The notes: generated by a model from the sequence alone, not told the origin. Positions 14,168 to 21,377 are shown, counted from the first letter of the stretch. The stretch: 21,988 nt of DNA from an uncultured Eubacteriales bacterium (GCA_900545265.1 UQYI01000029.1:1-21988); one strand, 5' to 3'. Numbers and translations are program-made.

Positions 14168-14317
14168 TTACTTTGCTTCTCTGTGCAGGGTGTGCTTGCG
14201 GCAGAAGCGGCAATACTTGTTGAACTCCAAACGATCGGGGTCGTTCTTCTTGTTCTTGAAGGTGTTGTAATTTCTCTGTTTGCACTCCGTGCAGGCCAAG
14301 GTGATCTTCACGCGCAT
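14168..14317 (-). CDS. rpmG: 50S ribosomal protein L33 (zinc-binding form)
   Basis: 49 residues, starting MRVKITLACTEC and ending KHTLHREAK. Two CxxC pairs (CTEC at 9-12 and CRFC at 36-39) form the zinc ribbon of the C-plus version; zinc-free paralogues lack these, so this is the zinc-replete form. AGGAGG lies before the ATG at 14317. It is the first gene of the operon, about 55 bases after the predicted transcription start. Confidence 0.97.
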   Translation of the reverse strand: MRVKITLACTECKQRNYNTFKNKKNDPDRLEFNKYCRFCRKHTLHREAK

Positions 14318-14345
14318 GGTCTCATCCTCCTAAAGGTTTTACATC

Positions 14346-14374
14346 AAAAACAAGCCCCCTACGGGGGCACCTTG
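14346..14374 (-). terminator. terminator-like hairpin at the 5' end of the rpmG operon leader
   Basis: On the minus strand GCCCCC (14368-14363), loop GTA and GGGGGC (14359-14354) form a very stable stem, extended by CAA/TTG across a small bulge and followed by TTTTT (14350-14346). The predicted transcription start is about 14371, so the hairpin begins at the first nucleotides of the RNA. It can be an attenuator or a 5' stabilising structure. Confidence 0.7.
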
Positions 14375-14377
14375 CAT

Positions 14378-14407
14378 AGAGTACCACAGAGAAAGCGGCT
14401 TTGTCAA
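14378..14407 (-). promoter_or_regulatory. promoter of the rpmG-secE-nusG-rplK-rplA operon
   Basis: On the minus strand: perfect TTGACA (14407-14402), an 18-base spacer, extended -10 TG and TACTCT (14383-14378). Confidence 0.85.
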
Positions 14408-14483
14408 TGAAAAATCCAACATTTTCTTAAAAAATCCTGTGTCCGCAGACATGGCCTCCCGGCGGATTTATATAAAGTGCCTC

Positions 14484-14513
14484 TGTACACGGAGGGTGCT
14501 TTTAAGTTACAAT
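14484..14513 (+). promoter_or_regulatory. promoter candidate of the HicB/DinB-like gene
   Basis: TGTACA (14484-14489), an 18-base spacer and TACAAT (14508-14513). The ATG is at 14549 with AGGTGA before it. The arrangement is divergent from the rpmG operon promoter. Confidence 0.55.
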
Positions 14514-14548
14514 AAGAAAAAAGCTTTTTGCAGACCAGGTGAAACCAT

Positions 14549-15262
14549 ATGGATGAGATCTTTGTAAACTATGAGCATAACGATAAGGGTGTGCTCCTCT
14601 GGGCCGCCCGTTTCCCGGGGGCCTTTGCCCGGGGAAAGGACTTTGAAGAGGCTGCCGCCAAAATGCCCGTTGTCTGCCGCCAGTACCGGCTATGGGCGGG
14701 GGCAGGCTGCCCCCAGAGCGGCGAAAAGGTAGAAGTACTCCACGAGTTCAAAACCGCTCTGGCCGTGGAGGATGCCGACAGCGATGCCCTTTTCCCCGAA
14801 GAGCGGCTGCCCATGACCATGGCCGAGTATATCAATCTCAAGGCGCTGTGCCTTAAGTCCGCCCGGGATTTTATGCTTGAATACCAGTCCATCCCCCAGA
14901 AGGACCGGGCGCTAGTAAAGTCCCGAAAAACCTTTTACGGAAAAATACCCGCTTCCGCCCGGGAGATGCTGGAGCATACCAACAATACGCTGGCTTATTA
15001 TGCCGCCGGAGTGGGCATAGAGATGGATACTCTCCCGGATTTTGTAGAAAACCGCCAGCAGCTCCTGCAAAAGCTGGAGGAGCTGCCTGCCTTTTTATCC
15101 AACCGGGTGTACACGGCCGATGATAAGGAACTGTGGACGGTAAAAAAGGTTCTGCGCCGCCTTCTGTGGCATGACAGGATCCATGCCCGCGCCATGTACC
15201 GCCGGGCAGTGAGTTTCTGGTCCAGAGAGCGGATAGAAAACCCCTTCGGCTTCAGCAAATAA
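14549..15262 (+). CDS. HicB-like N-domain fused to a DinB-like four-helix domain
   Basis: 237 residues. Residues 8-50 (YEHNDKGVLLWAARFPGAFARG, then DFEEAAAKMP) resemble the HicB/partial RNase H fold, in which a strand-strand-Gly-helix pattern reads a substrate or toxin. Residues 90-225 are helical and carry a histidine pattern typical of DinB/YfiT metal-binding bundles: H143 at the start of a helix (LEHTNNTLAYY), then H208 and H212 in WHDRIHARAMYR, an HxxxH pair. DinB proteins are often metal-dependent thiol transferases or hydrolases. The joint architecture is inferred by eye and the substrate is unknown. The PrsW gene follows 19 bases later and is surely co-transcribed. Confidence 0.75.
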   Translation: MDEIFVNYEHNDKGVLLWAARFPGAFARGKDFEEAAAKMPVVCRQYRLWAGAGCPQSGEKVEVLHEFKTALAVEDADSDALFPEERLPMTMAEYINLKALCLKSARDFMLEYQSIPQKDRALVKSRKTFYGKIPASAREMLEHTNNTLAYYAAGVGIEMDTLPDFVENRQQLLQKLEELPAFLSNRVYTADDKELWTVKKVLRRLLWHDRIHARAMYRRAVSFWSRERIENPFGFSK

Positions 15263-15281
15263 TGGGAATAGCGGAGTCTGT

Positions 15282-15989
15282 ATGCGTCTGATCCAGCTTA
15301 TCGTGGCCGTTGCCCCTGCCCTGTATCTGATGAAAAAGGTCTATGATCTGGATACCATTGAGAAGGAGCCCCCCGCTCTGCTGCGGCGGCTGTTTTTAAT
15401 GGGCTGCCTGTCCGTGATCCCCGCTGTGATCCTGGAAGTGCTGTTCTCCCGCTTAACAGACCCTTTGTTTGCCGGCAAAAGCGAGCTTCTCTACCTGGCC
15501 GTAGATAATCTGCTGGGCGTAGCTCTGGTGGAGGAGGGCTGCAAGTTCTTTTTCCTCTATAAAAATGCCTACCGGCACCCGGCCTTCAACTACCGGTTCG
15601 ATGGGGTGGTTTATGCCGTATTTGTCTCTCTGGGGTTTGCTCTTGTGGAGAACGTGCTGTATGTAGCTCAGTTCGGCCTGCAGGTAGGGCTGGTACGGGC
15701 TTTACTTTCCGTACCTCTCCACGGCGTATGCGGAGTATACATGGGCATTGCATTCGGACGGCTTAAAGCCCGCACGCTCCACGCTCCTGCAGGACTTCTT
15801 TCTGCCGGGGGGCACTGCCTGCCCCTTCCGGTTCTGATCCACGGGTTTTACGACTTCTGTCTCAGTCGCCAGAGCCGGTATAGCCTGCTGCTGTTCATCC
15901 TTTTCGTGGCCGCCGTATTCTTCCTTTGCCTGCGACGGCTCCGAACCGCTTCCCGTCAGGATGCTCCCTTCAACGGATTTACGATCTGA
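15282..15989 (+). CDS. prsW: PrsW-family intramembrane metalloprotease
   Basis: A 235-residue protein with about seven membrane segments. The family motifs are present in order: VEEGCKFFFLY (E84-E85 and K88), RFDGVVYAVFVSLGFALVEN (E123, N124), SVPLHGVCG (H147) and LIHGFYDF (H187). These are the putative metal ligands and catalytic glutamates of PrsW. In Bacillus subtilis PrsW starts degradation of an anti-sigma factor; the target here is unknown and no anti-sigma gene is in the window. GGAG lies 7 bases before the ATG. It is the second gene of the operon with the HicB/DinB-like protein and is followed by a terminator. The symbol is given by family, not by proven orthology. Confidence 0.88.
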   Translation: MRLIQLIVAVAPALYLMKKVYDLDTIEKEPPALLRRLFLMGCLSVIPAVILEVLFSRLTDPLFAGKSELLYLAVDNLLGVALVEEGCKFFFLYKNAYRHPAFNYRFDGVVYAVFVSLGFALVENVLYVAQFGLQVGLVRALLSVPLHGVCGVYMGIAFGRLKARTLHAPAGLLSAGGHCLPLPVLIHGFYDFCLSRQSRYSLLLFILFVAAVFFLCLRRLRTASRQDAPFNGFTI

Positions 15990-15996
15990 CGCCCCT

Positions 15997-16021
15997 GCCG
16001 ATGTTTGACAGCGGCCTTTTT
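15997..16021 (+). terminator. terminator of the HicB/DinB-prsW operon
   Basis: GCCG-A-TGT, loop TTG, ACA-G-CGGC form a stem with one A-G mismatch, followed by C and T5. It lies 8 bases after the prsW stop. Confidence 0.75.
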
Positions 16022-16354
16022 GATTCATTCCGCAGGCAGAAGCCTGCAATGTGCACACCGGAATCGCCCGGATGTGACTGCCTTTACAAAAGTCGGGGCA
16101 GAGCACGATGAGAAAACGCCGGAACAGTATCTGAAGCCATATTTCAGTACTTTCAGGCGAATTATCGCTTTTGAGCTCACAAGCGGGATCAAAAACTGAA
16201 GCTGCCAGGCGGATCCGTCATTGCCCGAAAAGCAATCAGCCGGGGGCCCTGCCGAAGAATGCGAACACGGTTTTGAGCTGAACATTCTGAAATGTTGCAC
16301 CCGCACATGTAAGTGTGCGCACTGTAATTTGAAATCTGTCAGGATCCACAATGC
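16022..16354. other. gene-free stretch with two consecutive stem-loops
   Basis: No frame here looks like a protein: short overlapping frames on both strands have Cys-, Arg- and His-rich compositions typical of chance. Two perfect 6-base stems follow one another, AACATT/AATGTT (16281-16296) and CGCACA/TGTGCG (16302-16319), just ahead of the large terminator at 16355-16388. The stretch could be the remnant of a lost gene or the 3' part of an untranslated RNA. No promoter of good quality was found inside it. Confidence 0.4.
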
Positions 16355-16388
16355 AGAAACAGCTGCCGAAGCTTTTCGGCAGCTGTTT
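16355..16388 (-). terminator. strong, near-symmetric terminator
   Basis: A 14-base perfect inverted repeat (AAACAGCTGCCGAA / TTCGGCAGCTGTTT) with a 4-base loop. It lies 67 bases beyond the stop of the minus-strand gene ending at 16455. The T-tract is better on the plus strand (TTTTATATT), so it may act both ways. Confidence 0.75.
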
Positions 16389-16454
16389 TATATTCCAAAG
16401 AGTAGCTATGCAGGGCAGGGCGCAGCGGTGGCTCTCTTTCCCAGGCGGCGAAGC

Positions 16455-16973
16455 TCAGTCCTCATCCTTTTCTATCACGTATTGCAGCCGTTTCCCCAGC
16501 AGCAGCAAGCCTCCGCCGCCCAGAAGCATCAGTACCAGCGCCAGTCCGTGAAACAGATCCCAGGAGCGCAGTTTCAGTTCCTGAGCCGTGCAGGCGAAGA
16601 TCACTGCGGTTATCAAAGCAGCACCTCCCAGCGCCAGCATTCCCAGGGAACAGCGCCACAGGCGGCGGACGGAACGCCCGTATACGTCCTTCGTCATGGG
16701 GCGGTTTTTGCGGGGAAGGGCAGCGGCCCCCAGCAGCCAATAGAACCAGGGGATCAGCCCCAGCGCCACGGGGATCAAACTGTATACCCCTCCATACACA
16801 TATACCGCCAACCCGCCCAGCAAAAGCGGCGGGAGCAATCCTGCCGGAAGCAGCATCGCCCCGGCGTATGCGGTATATCGAAATGTATTGTAAACTTCGT
16901 CCGTATGACGGGGGGTATAGCAAAGCTCCTCTGCCTGTGCTTCCGCTATGTGCTGCCTGTTTTTATTATTCAT
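16455..16973 (-). CDS. hypothetical four-helix membrane protein
   Basis: A 172-residue protein. The N-terminus is hydrophilic (to about residue 34). Two hydrophobic blocks follow (about 35-62 and 65-85), then a basic loop (LPRKNRPMTKDVYGRSVRRLWR), two more blocks (about 110-128 and 140-158) and a short acidic tail. The inside-positive loop suggests four helices. No family is recognised. GGAG stands 7 bases before the ATG and a near-consensus promoter lies just upstream, so it is expressed alone. It is divergent from selD, but there is no evidence of a functional link. Confidence 0.8.
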   Translation of the reverse strand: MNNKNRQHIAEAQAEELCYTPRHTDEVYNTFRYTAYAGAMLLPAGLLPPLLLGGLAVYVYGGVYSLIPVALGLIPWFYWLLGAAALPRKNRPMTKDVYGRSVRRLWRCSLGMLALGGAALITAVIFACTAQELKLRSWDLFHGLALVLMLLGGGGLLLLGKRLQYVIEKDED

Positions 16974-17001
16974 GAAGAGACTCCTCTTTCCGTTTTGAAT
17001 G

Positions 17002-17030
17002 ATTATAGCATGAGCCTCCGCCTCTCACAA
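17002..17030 (-). promoter_or_regulatory. promoter of the hypothetical membrane protein
   Basis: On the minus strand: TTGTGA (17030-17025), a 17-base spacer and TATAAT (17007-17002), with an extended -10 TG. The leader would be about 22 bases to the ATG at 16973. Confidence 0.8.
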
Positions 17031-17238
17031 GCAAAGAAAGCGGATTTGCCAAACAGGGCACACCGAACATCGCAGGGAAGCGCGCCCGCACGGAAGCTTC
17101 AAAGCAGTCCTCCCCGGCATAGGGTACAGATGCCTGAAAAAAATTTTCTACGACAGCTTGGGAAAGAATCGGCTGCGTCTGCATACAGGACTGATCTCTC
17201 TGCTCCGCTTGCACGCCGCTTTCGCAGGATCCGCCTCC

Positions 17239-17267
17239 TTGTCACAGGTGAAAAACCATGGTATCAT
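17239..17267 (+). promoter_or_regulatory. promoter of selD
   Basis: TTGTCA (17239-17244), a 17-base spacer and TATCAT (17262-17267). The leader is about 24 bases and contains AAAGGAGG before the ATG at 17298. Confidence 0.75.
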
Positions 17268-17297
17268 AGGTGTGAAATACAAAAAAGGAGGTGCCCC

Positions 17298-18338
17298 ATG
17301 TCCAAGGAGCTGCCTTTGACACAGATGACGGCTTCAGCCGGGTGAGCGGCCAAGCTGGGACCGGGAGTCCTCAGTGAAATACTTACGGGTCTGCCCAATA
17401 TCTTTGATAAAAACCTGCTGGTTGGCTATGAAAGCAGCGATGACGCCTGTGTATACAAAGTCAATGAAGATACTGCCCTTATTCAGACGGTCGACTTTTT
17501 CACTCCTATCGTGGATGATCCCTATACCTTCGGCCAGATCGCCGCAGCCAACGCGCTCAGCGACGTATATGCCATGGGCGGCAGGCCCACTCTGGCCATG
17601 AACCTGCTGTGTGTGCCCAGCTGCCTTTCTCTCGCAACGGTACGCAAGATTCTGGAGGGGGGCCACGACAAAGCCGTGGAAGCCGGCTGTCTCATTGCCG
17701 GGGGACATACCATTCAGGATAACGAACCCAAGTACGGCCTGTGCGTAGCCGGTTTTGTTCACCCGAACAGGATTCTCAAGAACATCGGCGCTCAGCCCGG
17801 AGATGTGCTGGTACTGACCAAGCCCCTGGGCAGCGGCGTGCTGAGCACGGGAGCCAAGGCGGATCTGGTGGAAAAGAAAGACATGGAGGCTGCCTATACC
17901 CATATGTCCACCCTGAACAAGGCGGCAGCGGAAGCCATGACGGGACTGGAGCATATTCACGCCTGCACGGATATCACCGGCTTCGGGCTGTTGGGTCATG
18001 CATATGAAATGGCAGAGGGCAGCGGCGTCACTATCCGGCTGCACAGCGGCTCCCTGCCCCTTATGCGGGGCGCCAAAGCGCTGGCCCAGATGGGCATCGT
18101 TCCCTCGGGAGCCTACCGGAACATGGATTATGTGAAGCCGCACCTTTCCATTATGCCGGGCGTGCCGCAGGAGCTGGTGGATCTGTGTGCCGATCCCCAG
18201 ACCAGCGGCGGTTTGCTTGTTGCCCTGCCGCCCCAAGAAGCGGCCATACTGCTGGAGCGGCTGGCTCTGTGCGCCCCCTGGAGCGCCCTGGTGGGCGAGG
18301 TGCTGCCGTTGGGACAAACCTCTCTGGTGCTGGACTAA
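17298..18338 (+). CDS. selD: selenide, water dikinase (selenophosphate synthetase), selenocysteine-containing
   Basis: 346 residues when codon 16 (TGA, 17343-17345) is read as selenocysteine. It makes selenophosphate from selenide and ATP for selenoprotein and seleno-tRNA synthesis. The TGA sits exactly where SelD has its catalytic Cys/Sec (TASAG-U-AAKLGPG), three residues before the essential Lys (K19). Both sides of the TGA are SelD-like in one frame: SSDDACVY, TVDFFTPIVDDPYTFGQIAAANALSDVYAMGG, GGHTIQDNEPKYG and DITGFGLLGHAYEM. AAAGGAGG stands before the ATG. A stem-loop directly after the TGA fits a bacterial SECIS. A caller that treats TGA as stop would give a wrong start near 17511 (275 residues). 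Expected length agrees with the family. Confidence 0.96.
17343..17376 (+). promoter_or_regulatory. selenocysteine UGA codon and candidate bacterial SECIS element
   Basis: After the UGA at 17343-17345 come nine bases, then a stem CTG-GGAC (17355-17361), loop CGGGA and GTCC-U-CAG (17367-17374) with a single bulged U. The loop begins 16 bases after the UGA and has G at its second position, both within the usual bacterial SECIS limits. The fold was found by eye. Confidence 0.7.
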
Positions 18339-18385
18339 AGCTTTGCAACAACCCGGAGGCTCCGTCATACAGATTTATACGCAAA

Positions 18386-18425
18386 CATCCGGCTCCGGAG
18401 AAAACTCCGGGCCGGATGCTTTTTA
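18386..18425 (+). terminator. terminator of selD (between convergent genes)
   Basis: A long stem of two parts, CATCCGGC/GCCGGATG (8 bases) and CCGGAG/CTCCGG (6 bases), with a single unpaired T on the left strand and an A-rich loop, is followed by C and T5. On the minus strand the T-run is short, so it mainly serves selD. Confidence 0.88.
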
Positions 18426-18448
18426 TATGGGATCGTCAGAACCGGAAT

Positions 18449-19675
18449 TTACTTTTTGCGCTTACGGTTCATATACTCGTCCAGTTCAGTGCGCACTTTT
18501 TCGGGAATATCCCGGCCCACGGGGCACTTGACGGCATCGGCCATGGCTGCGGTAAAGGCAGCGATAAAGGCGGTATCCTCCTGCATTCTCTCCATGGAAA
18601 GCACCGCCGCCGTATCATAGCGGTTGTGGATCGGTGCAATGTTCCCTCCGGCCAGCCGGGCAAAAGACAGCGCCGGTACGCCCTTATCCGCAAAGGGTGT
18701 GGAATCGCTGGAGTATACGCCCTGCCGAGCTTCCATGCCCCAGCCCCGCATCCGGGAGAAGTAGGCAATATAGTCTACCAGTCCCTGCTCCGCCGAACAG
18801 CAGGCGATAAACTTCCCCATAAGGGTGCCGATCATATCCAGGTTGATGTTCAGAGCGATCTTGCTCAGTTCCTGCTCGTGGGCCGCCACATAAGCCTTGG
18901 AGCCCAGCAGCCCGCGTTCCTCGCTGCCGCAAAACACAAACCGCAGGCCATAACGGTGCGGTGCCTCTTTCTTCAAAGCCTCCAGAATCCCCAGCAGCCC
19001 CACACAGCCGGTCATATTATCATAGGCGCCTCTGGAAAGGGGCGTGGAATCATAATGTGCAGAAAGAACGATCCATTCATCGCTTTTCCCGGGAAGTTCC
19101 GCCACCACGTTATGACTTTCCCCCTCATATTCCCGCTGCCGGATCACAATGCGCACGCTCTGGGGCTTACTCTTTACCAGTTCTACGGCATCGCTCACAT
19201 GAATGTTGACTCCGAGGATTTTTTCCCCGCCGGATACATACGCCCGGAGCTCCTTCTGGTCTATGTCCCGATCCTTGAAATTCACATTGCCGTTGTAGGT
19301 GATAAAGGCCGCGGCCCCGTTTTCCAGCAGATCATGATAGCCGAAATAACCCACGCCCGTATCCAGCAGGACGATCTTTCCCCGAATGCGGGAAAGGGAA
19401 GCTGCATCCGTGTTGGGCAGATATACAAAGGGGGCTTCGATCTCCCCGCTTCCGCAGTTGAAAAAGCCTTTACAGGGGATCTCCCTGTCTCCCGCAAACA
19501 GATGCGCTTCCTGCATCTCCGCCATCTGGACGGGAAAAGATTCTATATGCCCCTGAGCGCCCAGCTCCCGGCACCTGGCCAGCAGATATTCAGCGCAGCG
19601 CAGTTCCTCCGGGGAACCGCCGGTACGGATGTAATCAGTCTCCCTGAAGATCTGGCGAATGGTCCTTTGCTGCAT
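18449..19675 (-). CDS. M28-family aminopeptidase with PA-type insert
   Basis: A 408-residue zinc peptidase. Residues 60-185 form a protease-associated (PA-like) region inserted before the catalytic core. The two-zinc site of M28 is visible: H207 in LSAHYDS, D219 in GAYDNMTG, E252-E253 in CGSEERGLLGS, D280 in NINLDMIG and H350 in PIHNRYDT. It should release N-terminal residues from peptides. No signal peptide is seen, so it acts in the cytoplasm, although many relatives are secreted. The C-terminus is basic (MNRKRKK). AGGAGGG is 3 bases before the ATG. It is convergent with selD and divergent from the PadR module. Its preferred substrate is unknown. Confidence 0.93.
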   Translation of the reverse strand: MQQRTIRQIFRETDYIRTGGSPEELRCAEYLLARCRELGAQGHIESFPVQMAEMQEAHLFAGDREIPCKGFFNCGSGEIEAPFVYLPNTDAASLSRIRGKIVLLDTGVGYFGYHDLLENGAAAFITYNGNVNFKDRDIDQKELRAYVSGGEKILGVNIHVSDAVELVKSKPQSVRIVIRQREYEGESHNVVAELPGKSDEWIVLSAHYDSTPLSRGAYDNMTGCVGLLGILEALKKEAPHRYGLRFVFCGSEERGLLGSKAYVAAHEQELSKIALNINLDMIGTLMGKFIACCSAEQGLVDYIAYFSRMRGWGMEARQGVYSSDSTPFADKGVPALSFARLAGGNIAPIHNRYDTAAVLSMERMQEDTAFIAAFTAAMADAVKCPVGRDIPEKVRTELDEYMNRKRKK

Positions 19676-19729
19676 AGTTCCCTCCTGTATGTCTCATTAG
19701 AATAAAGGCGAAGCTCTTCTTCCGGATTG

Positions 19730-19758
19730 ATTTTATCATCCCCGGCAGAAAAGGGCAA
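19730..19758 (-). promoter_or_regulatory. promoter of the M28 peptidase gene
   Basis: On the minus strand: TTGCCC (19758-19753), a 17-base spacer, extended -10 TG and TAAAAT (19735-19730). The leader is about 47 bases. Confidence 0.65.
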
Positions 19759-19905
19759 GTAGGCCTTGCACATTGTGCGGATATATGGTTTTTCCCCGCA
19801 CAAAGGCAATTCCTTTTATGCTAACAGGCTTCCGCATCAACGCTCCGTGCAGCATATGCAAGCATTATATTCTGATACCTTTTCTGTTAGAGCAAATAAA
19901 TACTG

Positions 19906-19934
19906 TTGACTGTGTCGTGTTCAAAGTGTATAAT
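19906..19934 (+). promoter_or_regulatory. promoter of the PadR module
   Basis: TTGACT (19906-19911), a 17-base spacer and perfect TATAAT (19929-19934). The leader is about 44 bases to the ATG at 19985. PadR proteins commonly repress their own promoter, but no clean palindrome was recognised here. Confidence 0.85.
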
Positions 19935-19984
19935 TCTCTTACTGCATAGCAATGCTAAATAGTAAAACTAAGATTGAGGGAAAA

Positions 19985-20347
19985 ATGGATAACCGATATG
20001 TGCAGCAATTCAAAAAAGGTTCTTTGGAAATGATACTCCTTTGCCTGATCGGGTGCAAAGAAACCTATGGGTATGAAATCATAACAGAGTTAAACAACAG
20101 CGCTGCATCCGTTTTGGGATATGCAAGAGAAGGTACGATCTATCCCATCCTGTACCGTTTGCAGGAAGCAGACCTGATTCAATGCCGGTTAGCCCCTGCC
20201 ATAGCAAACGGCGGCTCTAAAAAATATTATTCCCTAACGCACAAAGGCCGTGAAGTATTACATGAACTGATCCGGTTCTGGGCCAATTATGAGAACTGCG
20301 TCAATTGTTTCATTACAGACTATCAGCAAACGGAGGAGTTAAAGTGA
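19985..20347 (+). CDS. PadR-family transcriptional regulator
   Basis: A 120-residue winged-helix regulator. The family pattern is clear: QFKKGSLEMILLCLIG, TYGYEIITELN, GTIYPILYRLQEADLI and SKKYYSLTHKGREVL. A short C-terminal helix would serve dimerisation. The frame opens 11 codons earlier, but that ATG has no ribosome site, whereas GAGGG stands 5 bases before the ATG at 19985. The start MDNRYVQQFKKG is also typical. Its stop overlaps the next ATG by one base (TGATG), the usual arrangement of PadR with a HAAS/DUF1700 partner. It probably represses this three-gene operon until a ligand or envelope signal appears. Composition is more AT-rich than the genes to the left. Confidence 0.95.
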   Translation: MDNRYVQQFKKGSLEMILLCLIGCKETYGYEIITELNNSAASVLGYAREGTIYPILYRLQEADLIQCRLAPAIANGGSKKYYSLTHKGREVLHELIRFWANYENCVNCFITDYQQTEELK

Positions 20348-20796
20348 TGCATCCATACATAAAGCAGGTGAAAAAAAGCCTGAATATATCCCATAAAACC
20401 AAAGCGGAAATCCTGCGCGATTTGGAAGAGGCCTTTGCATCTGCAGCCGAACATGGAGAGACAGAACAGCAGGTCATGGACCGATTGGGTACACCGGAAG
20501 AATTTGGAGAAAGCATACAGGAACAACTGGGCCTTTCCTGCACAGAAAAAAGTAGCTGGAAAGGGCGGACTGGCATTGCCATAGCGGCCTTTATTTCTAT
20601 TATTGCCTTTGCAGGGGCATGGGGAATTCATGCATCAAAGCCGGCCAAGAACATGATCGGACAGGCGGATGCTGCCACAACCATTCAAATTGCCGGCAGC
20701 GGCATGGATCTGATCTTTTGGCTGCTCCTGATCGGAGGTGTCGGATGCATCACGGCAATTCGCTTTTTTACTCATTATGTTCATAAGAATAAATGA
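20347..20796 (+). CDS. HAAS/DUF1700-type membrane protein, PadR partner
   Basis: 149 residues. Residues 1-62 form the HAAS helical signalling domain (KAEILRDLEEAFASAA, DRLGTPEEFGESI), which is usually encoded beside PadR and is thought to pass a signal between the membrane and the regulator. Two transmembrane helices follow (about 76-95 and 121-139), with a short loop outside. The ATG at 20347 overlaps the padR stop, and GGAGG lies about 9 bases before it. The precise signal is unknown. Confidence 0.9.
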   Translation: MHPYIKQVKKSLNISHKTKAEILRDLEEAFASAAEHGETEQQVMDRLGTPEEFGESIQEQLGLSCTEKSSWKGRTGIAIAAFISIIAFAGAWGIHASKPAKNMIGQADAATTIQIAGSGMDLIFWLLLIGGVGCITAIRFFTHYVHKNK

Positions 20797-20815
20797 AATT
20801 CAAAAGGAAACCCGT

Positions 20816-21304
20816 ATGCACTATAGAAAAATATTTGCCCCTGCAGTTCTATCCGCTCTGCTGGTCTGTCTGCATTTTTCAGGATGCTCGCTTCCGGAAG
20901 AGCGCAGGGATGCCCTTGACAATATCGAATGGGATGCAGCCAGTGTGGAGCCAGAGTACCTGACAGAATGGCCTGACAATGCCTTTACGGAGAAAATTTC
21001 TCAGCCGGAAAGCGGCACAATAGCGTATGTGCTTGATTATACCGAAACCGGCCGATATGCGATCTTTATCAAGGATATCTCACCGGAAGAATCTGATAGA
21101 TATGTGAAAGCGTTAAAAGACAACGGCTACTTTGAAATACATTCCGCAGCAAACAACGTATCGCTTGGAACAATACTGAAACGGGAGGATACCTATTTAA
21201 ACATTTCGCACTCCGATGGCATGCTTGGGATAGTCATATTTTTAAAATCAATTACAAATCAAGCAGAACCTTACTTTTCAGCTTGTACGAATAATAAGCT
21301 ATGA
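20816..21304 (+). CDS. small putative lipoprotein
   Basis: 162 residues. A basic start (MHYRK), a hydrophobic stretch (about 6-22) and a lipobox-like FSGC with C24 as lipid attachment site; the Phe at -3 is less usual. The mature part is hydrophilic and has no recognised domain. The frame is open 26 codons earlier and overlaps the HAAS gene, but AAAGGA 8 bases before the ATG at 20816 and the signal peptide decide the start. It follows the HAAS gene by 19 bases and is the likely third member of the PadR operon, perhaps an envelope target or sensor (inference). Confidence 0.8.
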   Translation: MHYRKIFAPAVLSALLVCLHFSGCSLPEERRDALDNIEWDAASVEPEYLTEWPDNAFTEKISQPESGTIAYVLDYTETGRYAIFIKDISPEESDRYVKALKDNGYFEIHSAANNVSLGTILKREDTYLNISHSDGMLGIVIFLKSITNQAEPYFSACTNNKL

Positions 21305-21347
21305 ACTACGGGAAAGTACAGTTTACAAGGGACTACACAGGGTAGGT

Positions 21348-21377
21348 ATCTGACGGGAGGGGTGCCGCCAGTCAGAT
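21348..21377. repeat. inverted repeat at the 3' end of the recombinase gene
   Basis: ATCTGAC (21348-21354) and GTCAGAT (21371-21377) enclose a GC-rich 16-base loop and overlap the recombinase stop codon. It can be a factor-dependent transcription end or part of the element's end/attachment region. No core sequence can be proven without the other end. Confidence 0.5.

Noticed and set aside
16005..16199. A 64-codon open frame on the plus strand in the gene-free stretch.
   Set aside because: No ribosome site, odd composition, no family, and it starts inside the prsW terminator.
16966..17214. An 82-codon open frame on the minus strand between the hypothetical membrane protein and selD.
   Set aside because: It lacks a ribosome site, overlaps the start of the real gene at 16973 and covers that gene's promoter.
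16976..17297. A tRNA-Sec (selC) gene near selD.
   Set aside because: No long-acceptor tRNA fold or TTCGA-type T-loop was found in the gap upstream of selD or in the one after it.
17298..17345. selD as a pseudogene broken by a nonsense codon.
   Set aside because: The stop is at the exact catalytic Cys/Sec position, the rest is intact and a SECIS-like stem follows, so recoding is the better explanation.
18185..19705. A 506-codon open frame on the plus strand opposite the M28 peptidase and overlapping the selD end.
   Set aside because: It crosses the selD terminator and is antisense to a peptidase with a complete zinc site.
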